Source: Botrytis cinerea B05.10 | Taxonomy: Eukaryota > Ascomycota > Leotiomycetes > Helotiales > Sclerotiniaceae | Reading direction: 5' to 3' | Length of the DNA: 64,000 nucleotides | Assembly: GCF_000143535.2 (NCBI RefSeq) | Contig: NC_037316.1 | Span: 1,736,001 to 1,800,000, forward strand | Part shown: positions 1 to 12,345 of the stretch, in pieces | Layout of the letters: each line of letters opens with the position of its first letter | Numbering within the stretch: the first letter of the stretch is position 1 | Translations under genes and position numbers: made by a program | Notes under the pieces: model-generated | Databases searched by the model: none | The model's input: the letters and a program-made list of their open reading frames with translations, nothing else | What the model was told of the DNA's origin: nothing

Positions 1-1915
1 ATATCTACCCCCGAAGTCATTTTCTCGGAATCTCAAGTAACCTATCGGGGAATTCTCTCAAACAAAGTCGAACACTTTCACAATGTGAAATACGCCGCCG
101 ATACATCCGGACCTAATCGTTTCGCACCTCCAAAGTCATTTACACCCCCTCCTGGTACCATCATAGATGCTTCTCTACCCGGTCCAGCATGCCCTCAAAT
201 TAAAGATCCTATGCCACCTTTCTTCTCTGCAGTCAAAGAAATCAGTGAAGATTGTTTGCACCTCCACATTGCTCGACCAAGCGGATTAAACCTAAACTCA
301 AATAGCAATCTACCAGTTGTTGTATACAACGCTGAAGGAGGAGTCATCAAAGGATCCAACCACGATGACCACATCTCGCCCGACAAACTAATCTCACTAT
401 CCGTCGACGATGGAAATCCTATAGTCTTTGTAGCTTTGAACTCCCGCCTCAGTATCTTCGGATTCCCACGACTACCTCTATTAAAAGAGGAGAAGTCTCT
501 CAATCTTGGCATGCGCGATCAACGTGCGGCGTTTGAATGGGTGAGAGATCATATACAAGAATTCGGCGGTGATCCAAATCGTATTACAGCCTATGGTTTG
601 AGTGCTGGAGGTACTATGACCTCACTTCAAGTAATGGCATATGGCGGCCAGAAAAGTGTACCTTTTCAGCAAGCATGGGTCATGTCTGGACCACCTGGCA
701 CTTCTTTAAATATGACTAGTGATGTGACTGAGCATCATACCAGAGCTGTCGCAGATAAAGTTGGTTGTGGAGGACTTGTGGATTCGGAGATTCTTTCATG
801 CTTGCAGGATATCCCAATGCAAGATCTCATTGATTCCGCAATGGAGTATTCCGTGTCAAATCATCCGCCCTCCGGTCTCTTTACCTTTATTCCTTCGGTT
901 GATGATGACTTCTTACCTGATCGTTACTCGACTATGATGCGTGAGGGTAGTTTTGTAAAAGGTAAGTTATATGAAATTCCCGTCAACAACTACGAGACAG
1001 CAAGTATTCTAACACATTCTAGGCATTGATATGGTATTTGGATGGACTCAAGATGATGGTGCTATGAACGTTGGCCCTGGACATCTCATTCAATCCGAGG
1101 AAGACATGATAACCTCCATTAAATCATTCATACATGCCATGACTACAGAACAATATGCAAAATTATTTGATCTATACTCGGCCTCAGACTTTGAAGAAGA
1201 GCTGAACAATTACGTATTACAAAAAGACTCCGAAGATCCCGATATTTCAGTCCATTATTTTCGAGTTTCTCGCATCTTGAGAGACATACTTTTCACCTGT
1301 TCCTCGATCGATTTTGGGTACCACATGGTTAAATGGACACAGCAAACGATAGATCCTGCATTCACGGGAGTAAGAATTTATGACTTAAACCAGAGTGCTT
1401 TGACTCCGCTATGGAAAGGCGCCGGGATGCCTTATGTCAAAGTATCTCACGGATCTGACAACAACTATTTATTTAACGGTGTATTTCCCGAAGGTCAACT
1501 TACCGAAGAAGACAACGAGATGTCAGAGATGATGGCTAGGAGTCTTGTCAATTTTGCTCATACTGGGAACCCAATTAGCCAAACTATATCACGAAAACAA
1601 TTTGACGAATGGCCGGAATCGTATGATAAGATCGAGACAGAAAATACACCACTCGAGAGCTTTAAGATCCAGGTCATTGGGGGACCCCTCGGTACAGGAC
1701 CTGTTATCTTGACCGATGGAGATGATCAAGATGGTAATGAGCGGAAACTAGAAAACGAGAATATTGGGATATGGCAGCAAGTCTTGTCTGGCGCAGATGA
1801 GTTTGGATCGATGGGCTCTAGGGAGAACTCCGAAAGGAAGAGATTGATTGAGCAAGAAAAGTTGTTTCAACGATGCAAATATATCAATAGCTTGGCAGAC
1901 ACACTCGATGTATGA
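1..1915 (+). CDS. Type-B carboxylesterase / lipase family protein (5' truncated by window)
   Basis: The frame is already open at base 1, so the N-terminus lies outside the window. Exon 1 is 1-961, the intron is 962-1022 (GTAAGT...TAG) and the last exon is 1023-1915; 617 residues are visible. The fold is that of the alpha/beta-hydrolase COesterase family. The nucleophile elbow reads GLSAGG, preceded by the typical FGGDPNRIT block. The acid region is GWTQDDG, where many relatives have a Glu in place of the second Asp. The catalytic His is probably in SHGSD. Leu replaces the usual Glu of GESAGG, as in some fungal members. Such enzymes cleave carboxylic esters and are often secreted, but the signal peptide cannot be seen here and the substrate is unknown. 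The last roughly 70 residues are acidic, then basic, and look like a non-catalytic tail. Confidence 0.9.
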
Positions 1916-3112
1916 GTATCTCACCATTGAGACATCCACAGCTTAACCATAAGTGGCGCAAAAAGTACGACGATGATTAATGAGTGATGGCATTGTTGGA
2001 AACCTTGAGATTATATGGAGCACTTGATCGCTGATGACAAGATATTCCCAATAAACGACAGAAAGTATTTAACATGACAATTCTTCCAGTAAACTTGGTC
2101 ATGAATATTCACTGGAAAACGTAGCATAGATAGACACACATTAAAATTGCAATTTCCGCAATTCACACAGCGTTGCGTAATGAAAATCTCCAGAAAAGAC
2201 AAAACGTCGAGTGTTCCGTTGGATTCAGCATATTCGTTGGGATGTGTGAATTTGATACCCAGTAGTTTAGATCGTATCCCTCTCTCTCATACATTTCCCT
2301 TGACAGGTCTAGTACTACCTACAACCAGCCACTAGAATCCGTCTGATTCAATCACTCAATCACTCCCACTATTGAACTATATCTCAGTCTTCTCACCCTC
2401 ATCCTCTCACTCTCATCCCAATCTCCATACTTCCATCCTCCATACACCCCCCAGCAAGCAAACTACATAAATTCGTCTCAACAGCCTTCGCTAAACCTTG
2501 TTGCTGCACTGCTACCGCTGTATCGCACAGTATGACAAAATCCAAAGACATTCACCCCAGCCGAATATTTATACTCTTACTTCATTCATATCACTTCAAA
2601 TCCAGCGATGTTGACCTCTCCTTCCCTTATATATCATATCATCTTGTTCTGCAATACCCATTCTGCATAAACTCTAACATTATGATCAAGCCCTGAATCT
2701 GCTGGAAACTGGAAAGAATAGGCTTATACTGCACGGGTAGATTTGCAAATTCGGACATAGTAAATATATCAGCACTACTATTAGGACGACAAGTGAAGTG
2801 AGACTATGGAGTGTTTGTGTGTGTGAGGAATAAATAAAATCTCGAATATCGCGTGTAATAGAATGATTGTGACGAGACACTCGGCTCATTATTCATTTGT
2901 TATGTGCAATTTATTCCTTTTGATACTCATGTCACATGAACTTCAGTTTATTGTAAGAATAGATAAAATAATCATGTTTCTCATCTTTACATCATGAATT
3001 GAGTTGAGATGAGCATTTTCATCAACATTCGTTTCGCTTGGCTATTTCTCCGAGCAGCTAAGAAAGCAATTAACGCCAGACCATCATTACCATAGACATA
3101 ATCTTTACTATC
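1916..3112. other. Intergenic, convergent 3' ends
   Basis: About 1.2 kb between the carboxylesterase stop and the P450 stop. It holds a C/T-rich stretch near 2380-2460 and otherwise AT-leaning sequence. I see no ORF with protein-like composition and no RNA gene. Confidence 0.7.
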
Positions 3113-4841
3113 CTAAATCTTTTCTTTCACAGTTTCGCTTTGCCTTTCCAAAAATCCCACGTGTACACCCTGTCCAGGCTGTAAAACAATATCCGCTTTC
3201 AAATGCGGGTTTCCTCCATCAATTTCATGCATAAATCCCTCTAGCCCATCAAAGTTTTGCAAGAGTCTAACAATCGTGTAACCCATTTCAGTGAGTGCAA
3301 ATTGTTGACCAATACAAATTCGAGGACCACCGTTGAAAGGAATGTATTGCCAAGGTTTAGGCTGCCATGTGAACCAGCGGTCGGGATTGAAGGACATGAC
3401 GTCTGGAGTAAGATCATCGCGGCGCTGCATAATGAGAGTGGAGTAACCAATTGGAGTGTCTTTGAGGATTCCCATAGGAGAGAGGCCATCTGGCCCGCCA
3501 CCGACGGGTAGTGTGGTATCTTTGAGAGCGAGACGGACATTGAAGGGAACGACGGGGTAAAGACGAAGGGTTTCGTGCATAACATTCTGCAGCTGTAAGT
3601 AAGGGGGTTGTGTTGTAATGAGTAAAGGACGTACCTGTAGATATTTCATATCTTTTAGATGTTGATAAGTTGGGGCTTCCACTAGACCAACTTTCGAGAT
3701 GATTTCCTCGCGCAATTTCCTGAAAACTTCAGGATGACGAGCTAGTTCGTAGAATGTCCATGAGAGAGTGGAAGCTGTTGTATCGCGACCGGCAAGCAAG
3801 ACTGCTACGAGTTGATCTCGAAGTACATTTCTGTCACGGGTATAGGATGCTAATGCATGGAGAAATGTATATCCCTCCTCTGTTTTCGTTTTGGTTGCTA
3901 GCTCATCGGGAGAAAGTCGAAGCGTGTCATCGATGAAGGGGTTAACAAATTCGTTTATAACCTTGAGACCTTTGTAGAATGATTTTCTCGGAACTAGCCC
4001 ATTCAAAGGTCTAATTATAACATTAGGGGCCATTCAAAAAAACAAGCAAAAAACAGAAGATGACAGGAATACATACCCAGCTCTCGCGATAATACTCTGT
4101 ACCCGTTGAACCTCTGCGAAAGCATCTGCGAATTCTCCCGGTTTCTCCAAACTCTCCACACTGCGCCCTAGCAAAAAGTCCGTCGCAGCATCTAGAGTAT
4201 ATCTGAAGAACAAATCACTAATGTCAATCTCCCGACCCTGACTGCCATCCCATTTTCTGCCTTCTTCTTTAATCTTCTGGATTAAAATCTGCATGTGTCT
4301 CTCGAAAGTATCCAAATCACTAACTCGATCCTTGATAAATTGTGGACGTATCAATTGACGAGAATCGTGCCATTGGTCAAGATCTGTCGTGAAGATACTG
4401 TCACCAAGGAAATCTTTCCAATCGCTATGAAATGGCTCCCCCTTGCCATAATCTGTGAATTGAGTCGCGAGTATAGCTTTAATGTTTTCTGGTTCCGCAG
4501 TGAAAAGTGTGCGTTGTCCTCCTGGATTTGCCTCTACTGTATATCGTACGTCTTTGTAACCGGAGAAAAATGCCATCCAAGCCTCGAGGTTTTTGTCATG
4601 CATGCCATAGTTGACCGAACGCGCAATGAGGTCGAGATCTGAAGATCATTAGCAAGCTTCTTCGCAAAAGCAAATTGTAGTCCTAATCTGTACCGAAAGG
4701 AATCCATGTTTTCGCTCTTCTGGTATGTCCACCCAGTGATTTAATCTTGAGCTCTCTCTGAACGAACTGTGTGACTTTAAACAAGACGAAAATCACGACA
4801 AAGGGTATGATGAGAGCTTTGATTGGTATGCTTTCCAACAT
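3113..4841 (-). CDS. Cytochrome P450, CYP52 (alkane/fatty-acid hydroxylase) type
   Basis: Four exons on the minus strand: 4694-4841, 4077-4638, 3635-4010 and 3113-3586, giving 519 residues. The N-terminus (MLESIPIKALII...) is a hydrophobic ER anchor. The I-helix motif AGRDTT, the K-helix ETLR, the PERF-like FNPDRW and the haem loop FNGGPRICIG (Cys about residue 453) are all present. RICIGQQFA and YPVVPFNVR are typical of CYP52, whose members hydroxylate n-alkanes or fatty acids at the omega end with electrons from CPR. The third intron (3587-3634) is 48 nt with no stop, and I chose the CTGCAG acceptor because it restores KYLQNV. The start is the only ATG that adds a membrane anchor. A TATA-like element lies about 140 nt upstream. 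The exact substrate is not inferable. Confidence 0.93.
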
Positions 4842-5964
4842 GATGCTGGATCTGTTTTAATATATGTATGTATCAATGGGTTGGCTCATGTATGGGAGTG
4901 ATAAGTGATGAATGGACGAATAAATAGATGAATAGATGAATAGATGAATGGGTATCATCCAGAATCAAGAGAAAGACGGCTTATATAACAAAGTCTGAAA
5001 CCCGAAGTTGTTTTCAATTATACTTATCATATTTGCACGGATTGTCGTCTTTGTTATACCTCTGGCCGTGAGGAACCGGATGAATTATTAGACCTTGTCG
5101 CAATCTTGAAGTTCCGTCCATAACCTTACCGGCAGGTGGGGATTTCTCGAGGAACGACAAGAAGGACAAGACAAGGAGGGGCGTCCCTTGTGATCTTTGC
5201 CTTTGCTCGAATGGGAAATGATGGCTCAAAGACTTCCTTGGTCACTTCCACGGACACGCGTGTGTGCTCTGTACACTGGAGTGTTTCACAGGAGGAGGAA
5301 GGGAAACGTTGAAGGCTTGAAAGAAGAGGACCGAGGCTCCACATGTGAAAGAGACAAGATTAGTTAACAAATCCGGGGTAAGATTTGATTCCGTTTCCAC
5401 ATTTATCATGAAGAATACGATGTCGCGAATCAAATAATCGTCTGTGGATTATTAATAGAAGTTCTGTTTCATACATACGTACATGTATGCATACCGAGTT
5501 ACGTACGTACTGGGCAAACGAGTCGGTTGGGGTCGGGAGGAGCTGGTGGGGCTGACGGGAGCGTCAAGTCTATATAATGGAGAAATCCATGGAGGAGTTG
5601 ATGTACTGTAAACACCACTCGCTCACTACATATCAGGTACCAGGTGGATGTCCAAGGCATTTTTATGTTCAGATGACCTGCTTGATTGATAGTCCACAGT
5701 TGATATCAAAAATCTACCTAGATACCTACACTCTCGAAGTAAAAATTTCACATACTCATTGACACAGGCAAATAGACACACCATTGGTTAAATCTTCGTC
5801 GTTGTGTAAGTCCCTATTAAAATCTAATCTATGTACATGTGGAAAGTAAGTCTAAATAGAGGTATAAATGTAGTGTTAATATCCGGTGCCCCCAAAAAAC
5901 TCCCTTCCCAAATGCGATTCCGCCGATATCCATAGCTTCAGATTGATTATCCCAAATTCCCAAC
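4842..5964. other. Intergenic: P450 promoter and GH20 3' flank
   Basis: About 1.1 kb. It contains an 8-bp tandem repeat (gaatagat-type units) at about 4915-4950 and short ORFs on both strands with no protein-like features. No gene is supported. Confidence 0.65.
4981..4987 (-). promoter_or_regulatory. TATA-like box of the P450 gene
   Basis: TATATAA on the minus strand, about 140 nt upstream of the P450 start codon. Position and sequence fit a core promoter, but this is untested. Confidence 0.4.
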
Positions 5965-7820
5965 CTACAATGCGCATGTTGTCGAGTTGAGTTGTGTGCA
6001 GTAAATCATTTGTACAGGTCCTGATCTGATTCCCAAAGATCTCAAGTGTTCATTGAATTCTGGCAATCTGCTGCCTGCGTCGATTTGACTTCTGTTCTGT
6101 CCAGTGACTGGATCCTTGGCGCCTGACCACAATACTTCTGCGGCGGCAGCTCCTCTTGGCCATACCATATCGTCAAGGTTGATTGGATCGGTTTGCTCAG
6201 ACCAAATGTGAAATTCTCCGCCAACAACCAAATGAGTTGAGTTTTCGGGTACCCCAGCGAGAGGATCGTAGGAGTAGACTAAGCGCCAACTCTTGGTAGG
6301 CGAACAATAATCATTGTAGGGGAAGTATTTCTCAGAGGATGCACCTGGCTCAAAATTGAGCCACTGTCCTTTGCCACAGTCGAGATACTAGAAGTGTGTT
6401 AGTACGTGAATCAATTATTCGGATGGATTGTAATGATACGTACCCAGAAGTTATAATTGCCAGCAATAGCTTTATGTCCAGCCGCGACAATTTGAGCGAC
6501 AGAGGCATCACTGAGCCATGATTGAACGAGAACATCAGATCCCAAAGTGAGGTTCCATGTTGTGATCATTTCTTCCCAGACCATTGGGGTAAGTCCGGCA
6601 GCTCTGACTTGTTTGTGGTTTCTGTCCACGAATGCTTGGATTAATGGTGTGAGAACGGCGGTATCATTCGATTGAACAGTGGGGTCCAACAAATAAGTAT
6701 TAACATTAACTTCATCTCCACCGGTATGGAAGTATGACGAGTATGGAGAGACTCTAGGAAGAAGATCATCAAACAATTTCTCAAGGAATGCTGGTACGGC
6801 TGAATCATTGAGTCTCAATGATCCACAAGGAGGTTCAGCACAGTAAGTATCCCAAGGTTCGGCGAACAAGGCTGCCATGAGCTCAGGGTGAGAATATCCA
6901 ATGGAGCTTGTGTGACCAGGCATATCAATCTCCAAGATAACTTCGATACCAAGCTCAACGCCATACTCTTGAATTTCCTTAAGGTCTGCGGGGGTATAGG
7001 ATAATCCGGTCGCATAAGCACCCAACTTTGACAATTCGGGAAGTGCTGGGATATCCAAAGGCCACGACTGAGCATCGGTGATGTGTAAATGAATGACACT
7101 GCATTTAGTGTAATGCATTGCTAACATTGTCCTCTTGATATCCTCAACAGGATACCAGTTTCGGGATATATCCATATTGAGTCCACGGTGTGCAAATTTT
7201 GGCGCATCGTAAATTGTCACGGGAGCTAATTTTGTGTAGACGCCAGCTTTAGCAACAGAATGTGTGTAGAAGAGTTGTGTGAACGTGGTCAGTGCATGAA
7301 GGATGCCAATAGATGAGGGAGCGCTGATAGAGGCCTTTCCATCAGTAGTGATTGTGAGGTTGTATGACTCGTCAACCTGACCGTCCGTAGGCTTGAATGT
7401 GGAGGAGTTATCTTGTCCGGTCTGGGTGATGAGAATCTCGCTGATATAGCTCTTGTTTGAGGTGGCCGATGGCTCAACTAAGGGCAGGGCATTTCGTGGA
7501 TATAATTTCCATGGTGTCAAACCTTGGTGGAAGATCTTGTTCATAGCTCGAGTTACGGCCTTAGAAACAATCGTCTTGCTAGTTGTTATATTTCCAGTTC
7601 CACTACTAGAATATCCTGTAGACTGTACAGCGAGCAATTTCTCAGTATTCATAACATAAAATTTTGGAAGGAATGATCGTACAGCACCGCCATCATAAGT
7701 AACCTTAACGTTCTTATCCAACCACAAAACACCAGTACCATTTGTATACGAAACAGGTTGAGGCCAAATAGCCAACGCAGAGGAGACCAAAGCAGATATT
7801 AGAAAGGTAGAAGACCGCAT
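5965..7820 (-). CDS. Secreted beta-N-acetylhexosaminidase, GH20
   Basis: Two exons, 6444-7820 and 5965-6387, with a 56-nt intron (6388-6443); 599 residues. The first true ATG (7820) opens a signal peptide, MRSSTFLISALVSSALA; the 15 nt of open frame before it have no ATG. An N-terminal GH20b-like domain (about 20-205) is followed by the catalytic barrel, which starts at HRGLNMDISRNWYP. The catalytic Asp-Glu pair is in HTGGDEVN (D369, E370), and a C-terminal W-E-E (VWEEM) and W-S-E (HIWSEQTD) complete the active-site block. GH20 enzymes release terminal GlcNAc from chitobiose and glycans by substrate-assisted catalysis. The role here would be extracellular chitin turnover during wall remodelling or nutrient recovery. 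Several N-x-S/T sites fit secretion. A TATA-like box sits about 90 nt upstream. Confidence 0.95.
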
Positions 7821-7907
7821 TATGAAAAGTGCCAATGTAGTGTTGTATGTGTAAAATAGATGTCACGAAAGGAGTGGGAATGAAATAAACAGATGGGGGT
7901 GTGTAAA

Positions 7908-7914
7908 CTATATA
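7908..7914 (-). promoter_or_regulatory. TATA-like box of the GH20 gene
   Basis: TATATAG on the minus strand, about 90 nt before the GH20 start codon. Confidence 0.35.
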
Positions 7915-9692
7915 GCTTCATGAATAGGAGCATATCAAATCAAGTGCTCTGGCCAATCACTTAATTGATGTGCAGCCGTGTGGCTCAGGATCAACGAATG
8001 TTTTGCAGTATTGGCTGTGGTAGATTCACCAGGATTCAGGAGTGCCGCAGGAATATGAACCCAGTGATTGGGCTGCGCAAATCTCAGAATAGAGTTGAAA
8101 GCAATCAAATTAATTTTTCCCAGGGCTTGGTTATGACGATAAATGAATATGCAGGTAGCCAAATCTGATGTTCCGACTGGCTGTCCTGTTGTAGTAATAA
8201 TTGTCACTTGGTGCGGAGAAGTCTATGCGAGACTACAAATCCAGCGGTCGTAACGTTACGACAAACGCCCCCAAAAGCCGGCGAGGAAAAGTACGACGTG
8301 ATGGAGCACCTTTGACTGTAGGTAGCAGCAGGGGAGTAGCAGTTTAAACTAACAGGATGCCCGATTCATCTGTTATCTGATCACGTCGCCCGCTCGTTCG
8401 GATTGATGCATCTGCGTGGGAGAGCAGATTTGGGTGGGCGTGAGAGGGACAGAGACCGGACTCCGGAGAAGTAACATAGAGCGAACGACAAAGTAAAGCT
8501 CGCACGCGTGTGAGTGGATATGCTTGGATATGGGTGGATATCAAGAAGGATGTGTCTGGTAGCGATGGATTTGAGGATGGATCTATGGATCTGTGGATCT
8601 AGGTCGGGGGGTTGAGAATTTTATTAAGGTTGTGAATCTTATGATATTGAGATTGTGATGGACATACGGGGAAGGGATAAAGCCAAATCTGCTTACTCAG
8701 AACTCAGAAGCTCGCAATTTACGCCATACACAGCATATCATTGGTAGGCCAAGGGATGCGAAGAAAATGCACAATATACCTGGCACTCAGTCATGAATGG
8801 CCCAGGAATACTAAAAGTAGGTGGTTTGGCATCCCTGGCTCCTGGTTCTCTGGACTTGCCCACAATTTCTTTGGTGCGGCGTTCAAAAGGCTCGATGGAA
8901 CCTCTGGGTTAAAAATGGCATCTGGATATGTAAAAGGATGGAGTCGATCATGGGAAACACGGATAACATGTCAGCACTTGGAGGCTGTGAGATTTGTTGG
9001 ACAGGATACAACATATCAGAAATCCAATGCTGTTTCACATTCCAACAACATAGTAAGATGTCATTTGTGTGTCTTAGTGTGCTGTTGGTTTGCAACGCCG
9101 TAATGCCAACATCTAGATTTGTGTATACGTACGAAGCATTCGTTCTGTATCTTGGTGGCTCAGATCCCCATTATCGGACGAGCTGATAGATAGATAGATA
9201 GATACCTGTATGAGCTCAAATTGAGTTACTTATCAAGTCGGCTCGGTCGGCCGATGTGCAAGTGGCCGTTCCCCCGCTTTCAAAGGGGGGTCGAGTACCT
9301 GAGCTAGCGCCCGGAAGGTATCTCTTAGCAGGTAATACATGCGACCAAAGAGCTGACCAAAGCTTCTTGAGCCCAAAGTTCCCAGTTGAGCTGGTTGAGT
9401 CAAAGGATGTAGTGTATGAAGCGCGCTGTATAAAGTGGCGAGTGGTGAGTGGTGCGTTGTTGCCAGACTGCATTGCATGACTGGCCGACCAGCAATTCGA
9501 ATCAAAAATGGTGATGGTCAATGAATCCTTCGAGAAATGATATGGAAAGTCCACAAGTGGCTGGGAAGAGTGGCTGGTCTCACGTGATGGAACCGAGCTG
9601 TGACGAAATGACAGACAACCTTATTTCTGAGGGTTTAGCAAACTCCGAGTGTATCAGTAAGCACGAGCCACGCCACACGCAAGCCATAGACA

Positions 9693-9700
9693 TCACGTGA
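9693..9700. promoter_or_regulatory. TCACGTGA palindrome (bHLH-type site)
   Basis: A perfect TCACGTGA about 340 nt upstream of the NAB2-like start; a second core, CACGTG, lies at 9581-9586. CACGTG is the known core of Cbf1/Pho4-class bHLH factors. Function at this site is inferred only. Confidence 0.35.
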
Positions 9701-10035
9701 CTAAGACTAGCCTTTTGCGGCTCCAAATAATGTGTCATCCTAAGGCAAATATGGTTATTCGCCAGGGCTCTTTAAGCTTCTTGGTCTTTCAAGATCTTTA
9801 TTCTATCAAACACCTACCATCATTTTTTTGAACTAACCACAACCACCGAACATACCTTACAACATTCGAACCACGACCGACCACATTCTCCATTTGTTGC
9901 GACTTTTGACAAGACTGTCACAGGTGAGAAGATTACCACCGTTCACCGTCGCCCTTATTTCAGTCAAGAGCTACCACAGCTCAAGTACTTTATAGCCTGA
10001 CTCTTGATAAACAAAGAGATCAACGAAATCTTAAA

Positions 10036-11625
10036 ATGTCGGTCGAAGTCGTCTTGGATTCGCCTTTGGCTCATGCGCTCAACGCTTCCATTCAACCAAA
10101 GCTCGTAGAGGTAGGGTGGAGTACAGGCGGCGCTGATGATTCTGCGCTTTCGGAATATATTATCCTCATGCTGGTGAACGGAAAGACGCAAGAACAAATC
10201 GCCGCGGAATTATCAGGGGATCTTTTAAATCTTGGTGATGATGATCCGGGAGCAAGAGATTTTTCACAGTGGTTATTCAACCAGGTTGGATTATTAAATT
10301 CACAAATTAGCGGTGGAGGATATCCAGAGACTGGCGCAGAGACTGAGCAGGCTCAATTTGGAGAATCAAATGTGTCGCAAGATGCAGATATGAATGATGC
10401 TTCTGAGGCAGGCGATATAAATGTGTATGCAATCAGTCTCTCAATTATCTTCAAAATCAGAAATATTCTTTCTCGAGACCAAAAACTAACATATTACAGA
10501 CCAACAGGCCCCAAGTCAATGCGAAATGGAAGTGGTGGTGTTAGTCGTCCACGGGATAAACGTATGCTGAATCATTTGACGAAGGCAATGGATCGCACGC
10601 ATGATGCCGCTCTCCATCGAGTACGTCCACAATCAGGAAATGAACGAATAAATACACATGCACGAGGACCCCCAACAGGACCAAGGGGACCTGTAAATAT
10701 CCGAGGTACTGCTCGCATGCAAAACGGGCGTGGGCATGGTGGCATGGGGGGTATGCCGACGCAACATGGTGCGGCGCAAAATATAATGGGCATGTCTCAA
10801 CAACAACAACTCGAACTATATGCTATGCTTGAGCAGCAATCGAGATTGATGGCGCAAATGTTCACTCCGCAGCAGCAACAAATGATGCAACGAGGGGGCA
10901 ATGGTATGGGCTCAGGATTCCCGGGACAAGGCAGACCTTTACATGAGCGAATGCAACACCCCAATCGGTCCCAAAATAATAATTTCCAGAAGCGCCACGA
11001 GCACCAACCACAATCTCAAAATGACAACTCGATGGATGTTGAAATGAATTCTAGCGACAAGGTTGATAGTCTTTCTCCAGACACTACATGCAGATTCAAC
11101 TTGTCTTGCACGAACAAAGACTGCAAATTTGCACATCAATCTCCTGCAGCTCCCCCAGGAACGGCTATTGATGTTGCAGATGTTTGCACCTTTGGTGCAG
11201 CCTGCAAAAATCGAAAATGCGTTGGGCGGCACCCATCCCCGGCCCAGAAGATTGCACATCAGACCACTCAAGACTGCATATATTTCCCGAATTGTAAGAA
11301 TACCAACTGCCCCTTCCGACATCCAACAATGCCATTATGCCGAAATGGTGCCGATTGTACAACACCAGACTGCAAGTTCACGCACGTCAAGACCATGTGC
11401 AAATTCAATCCTTGCTTAAATCCAACATGTGCATTCAAGCACGAAGAGGGCCAGAAGAGAGGGAAATTTGATGACAAAGTATGGGTGGCAGATGGTACAA
11501 AGGAGCATGTCAGTGAGCGGAAGTTCGTGGATGAGGATGGAAATGAGGAGTTGATTTTACCTGGAGGAGCAGCATCAGCAGACACAGGAGCAGGAAGAAG
11601 TGGTGATGCAGAGGTTGCCGAATAG
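10036..11625 (+). CDS. NAB2: Nab2-type CCCH zinc-finger poly(A) RNA-binding protein
   Basis: Two exons, 10036-10424 and 10500-11625; 504 residues after removal of a 75-nt intron (GTATGC...TTACAG with an ACTAAC branch). Residues about 10-100 resemble the Nab2 N-terminal helical (PWI-like) domain that contacts the nuclear pore. A Q/M/G-rich linker with RGP and RGG-like pieces follows. A C-terminal array of five CCCH fingers (about 327-444) follows the Nab2 spacing C-x5-C-x4/5-C-x3-H, for example CRFNLSCTNKDCKFAH. Nab2/ZC3H14 proteins bind poly(A) tails, limit tail length and escort mRNA to export. The intron is in frame and stop-free, so a retained form would add 25 residues. The N-terminal match is weaker than the finger match. 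Confidence 0.88.
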   Translation: MSVEVVLDSPLAHALNASIQPKLVEVGWSTGGADDSALSEYIILMLVNGKTQEQIAAELSGDLLNLGDDDPGARDFSQWLFNQVGLLNSQISGGGYPETGAETEQAQFGESNVSQDADMNDASEAGDINVYAISLSIIFKIRNILSRDQKLTYYRPTGPKSMRNGSGGVSRPRDKRMLNHLTKAMDRTHDAALHRVRPQSGNERINTHARGPPTGPRGPVNIRGTARMQNGRGHGGMGGMPTQHGAAQNIMGMSQQQQLELYAMLEQQSRLMAQMFTPQQQQMMQRGGNGMGSGFPGQGRPLHERMQHPNRSQNNNFQKRHEHQPQSQNDNSMDVEMNSSDKVDSLSPDTTCRFNLSCTNKDCKFAHQSPAAPPGTAIDVADVCTFGAACKNRKCVGRHPSPAQKIAHQTTQDCIYFPNCKNTNCPFRHPTMPLCRNGADCTTPDCKFTHVKTMCKFNPCLNPTCAFKHEEGQKRGKFDDKVWVADGTKEHVSERKFVDEDGNEELILPGGAASADTGAGRSGDAEVAE

Positions 11626-12345
11626 ATGGGCTGAATGCTTACATGAGCTACGGGAAGAATGTTTAGTTTAAGAAAAATGTACAACATGCATAGGGATGCG
11701 TGGGAAGGAGATTATAATCTGGCGTTTTATGGACAAGAGGATCGTGTCTGGATTCTCGGGATATATCTTGGTTGGGCCCTCATAATGAATAGCTGGTCAC
11801 AGCCAAAGCATGTTTAGGTAGAATGGATTGTTGCTTCCTCGGCACCCCAAAGCAAAAAGACTTTGGGGCTTAGCCAAACAGAAAAGCTCTGACGTCTCTT
11901 CTCTTACTTTTGATGTGAATCTATGAAATTATGACGCTGCACTCATCATTAAGCTCTTCTAAAGCTCACCACAATTTACTCGCATCCTACAGGAAAAAAG
12001 AAAAGAAAAGCTGTCCTTGAGTAGCTAGATTAGCATATTGATTCGTTATTCAGAATGAAACACATTAAATGCATTCAATACATTCAATACATTCAATACT
12101 GTGAGAAGAATAGTTATATCATGAAAGACTAATTATACAACTTGTTAATGTGTACTGAAAATTCCACATGTGTTTTCTGCTTTGTACCTGAATTGATACC
12201 GAAGCACAGCGCTTTGTGGGGGAGGGGTAAGTGAATAATACCTAAGCTTTTAAGGTAAAGTGGTGGTGAGCAAAACAACTCCCGCAACAACGGTTCATCC
12301 AAACATCATTGATAATCTCATGCTGTTACTACACAACACTGACAA
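11626..12345. other. Intergenic with a 10-bp tandem repeat
   Basis: About 720 bp between two plus-strand genes. A 10-bp unit, cattcaatac, is repeated three to four times at about 12070-12100. The rest is probably NAB2 3' UTR and HEM14 promoter. Confidence 0.6.

Larger units (their letters stand above)
7821..10035. other. Long intergenic region: GH20 and NAB2-like divergent promoters
   Basis: About 2.2 kb between divergent genes. It holds a (GATA)n microsatellite near 9185-9206 and two CACGTG palindromes (9581-9586 and 9694-9699). The C/T- and A/C-rich stretch 9800-9960 looks like the NAB2 leader. The longer ORFs here (8741-9186 plus, 9216-9554 minus) overlap one another and lack domain-like composition, so I do not call a gene. 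Confidence 0.6.

Noticed and set aside
8741..9186. Two overlapping plus-strand ORFs of about 120 residues between GH20 and NAB2
   Set aside because: They share the same DNA in different frames, have Trp/Cys/His-heavy composition and no domain or signal; probably chance.
9216..9554. Minus-strand ORF of 112 residues in the NAB2 upstream region
   Set aside because: Lies in the promoter/leader area with a competing ORF in another frame; no recognisable motif.
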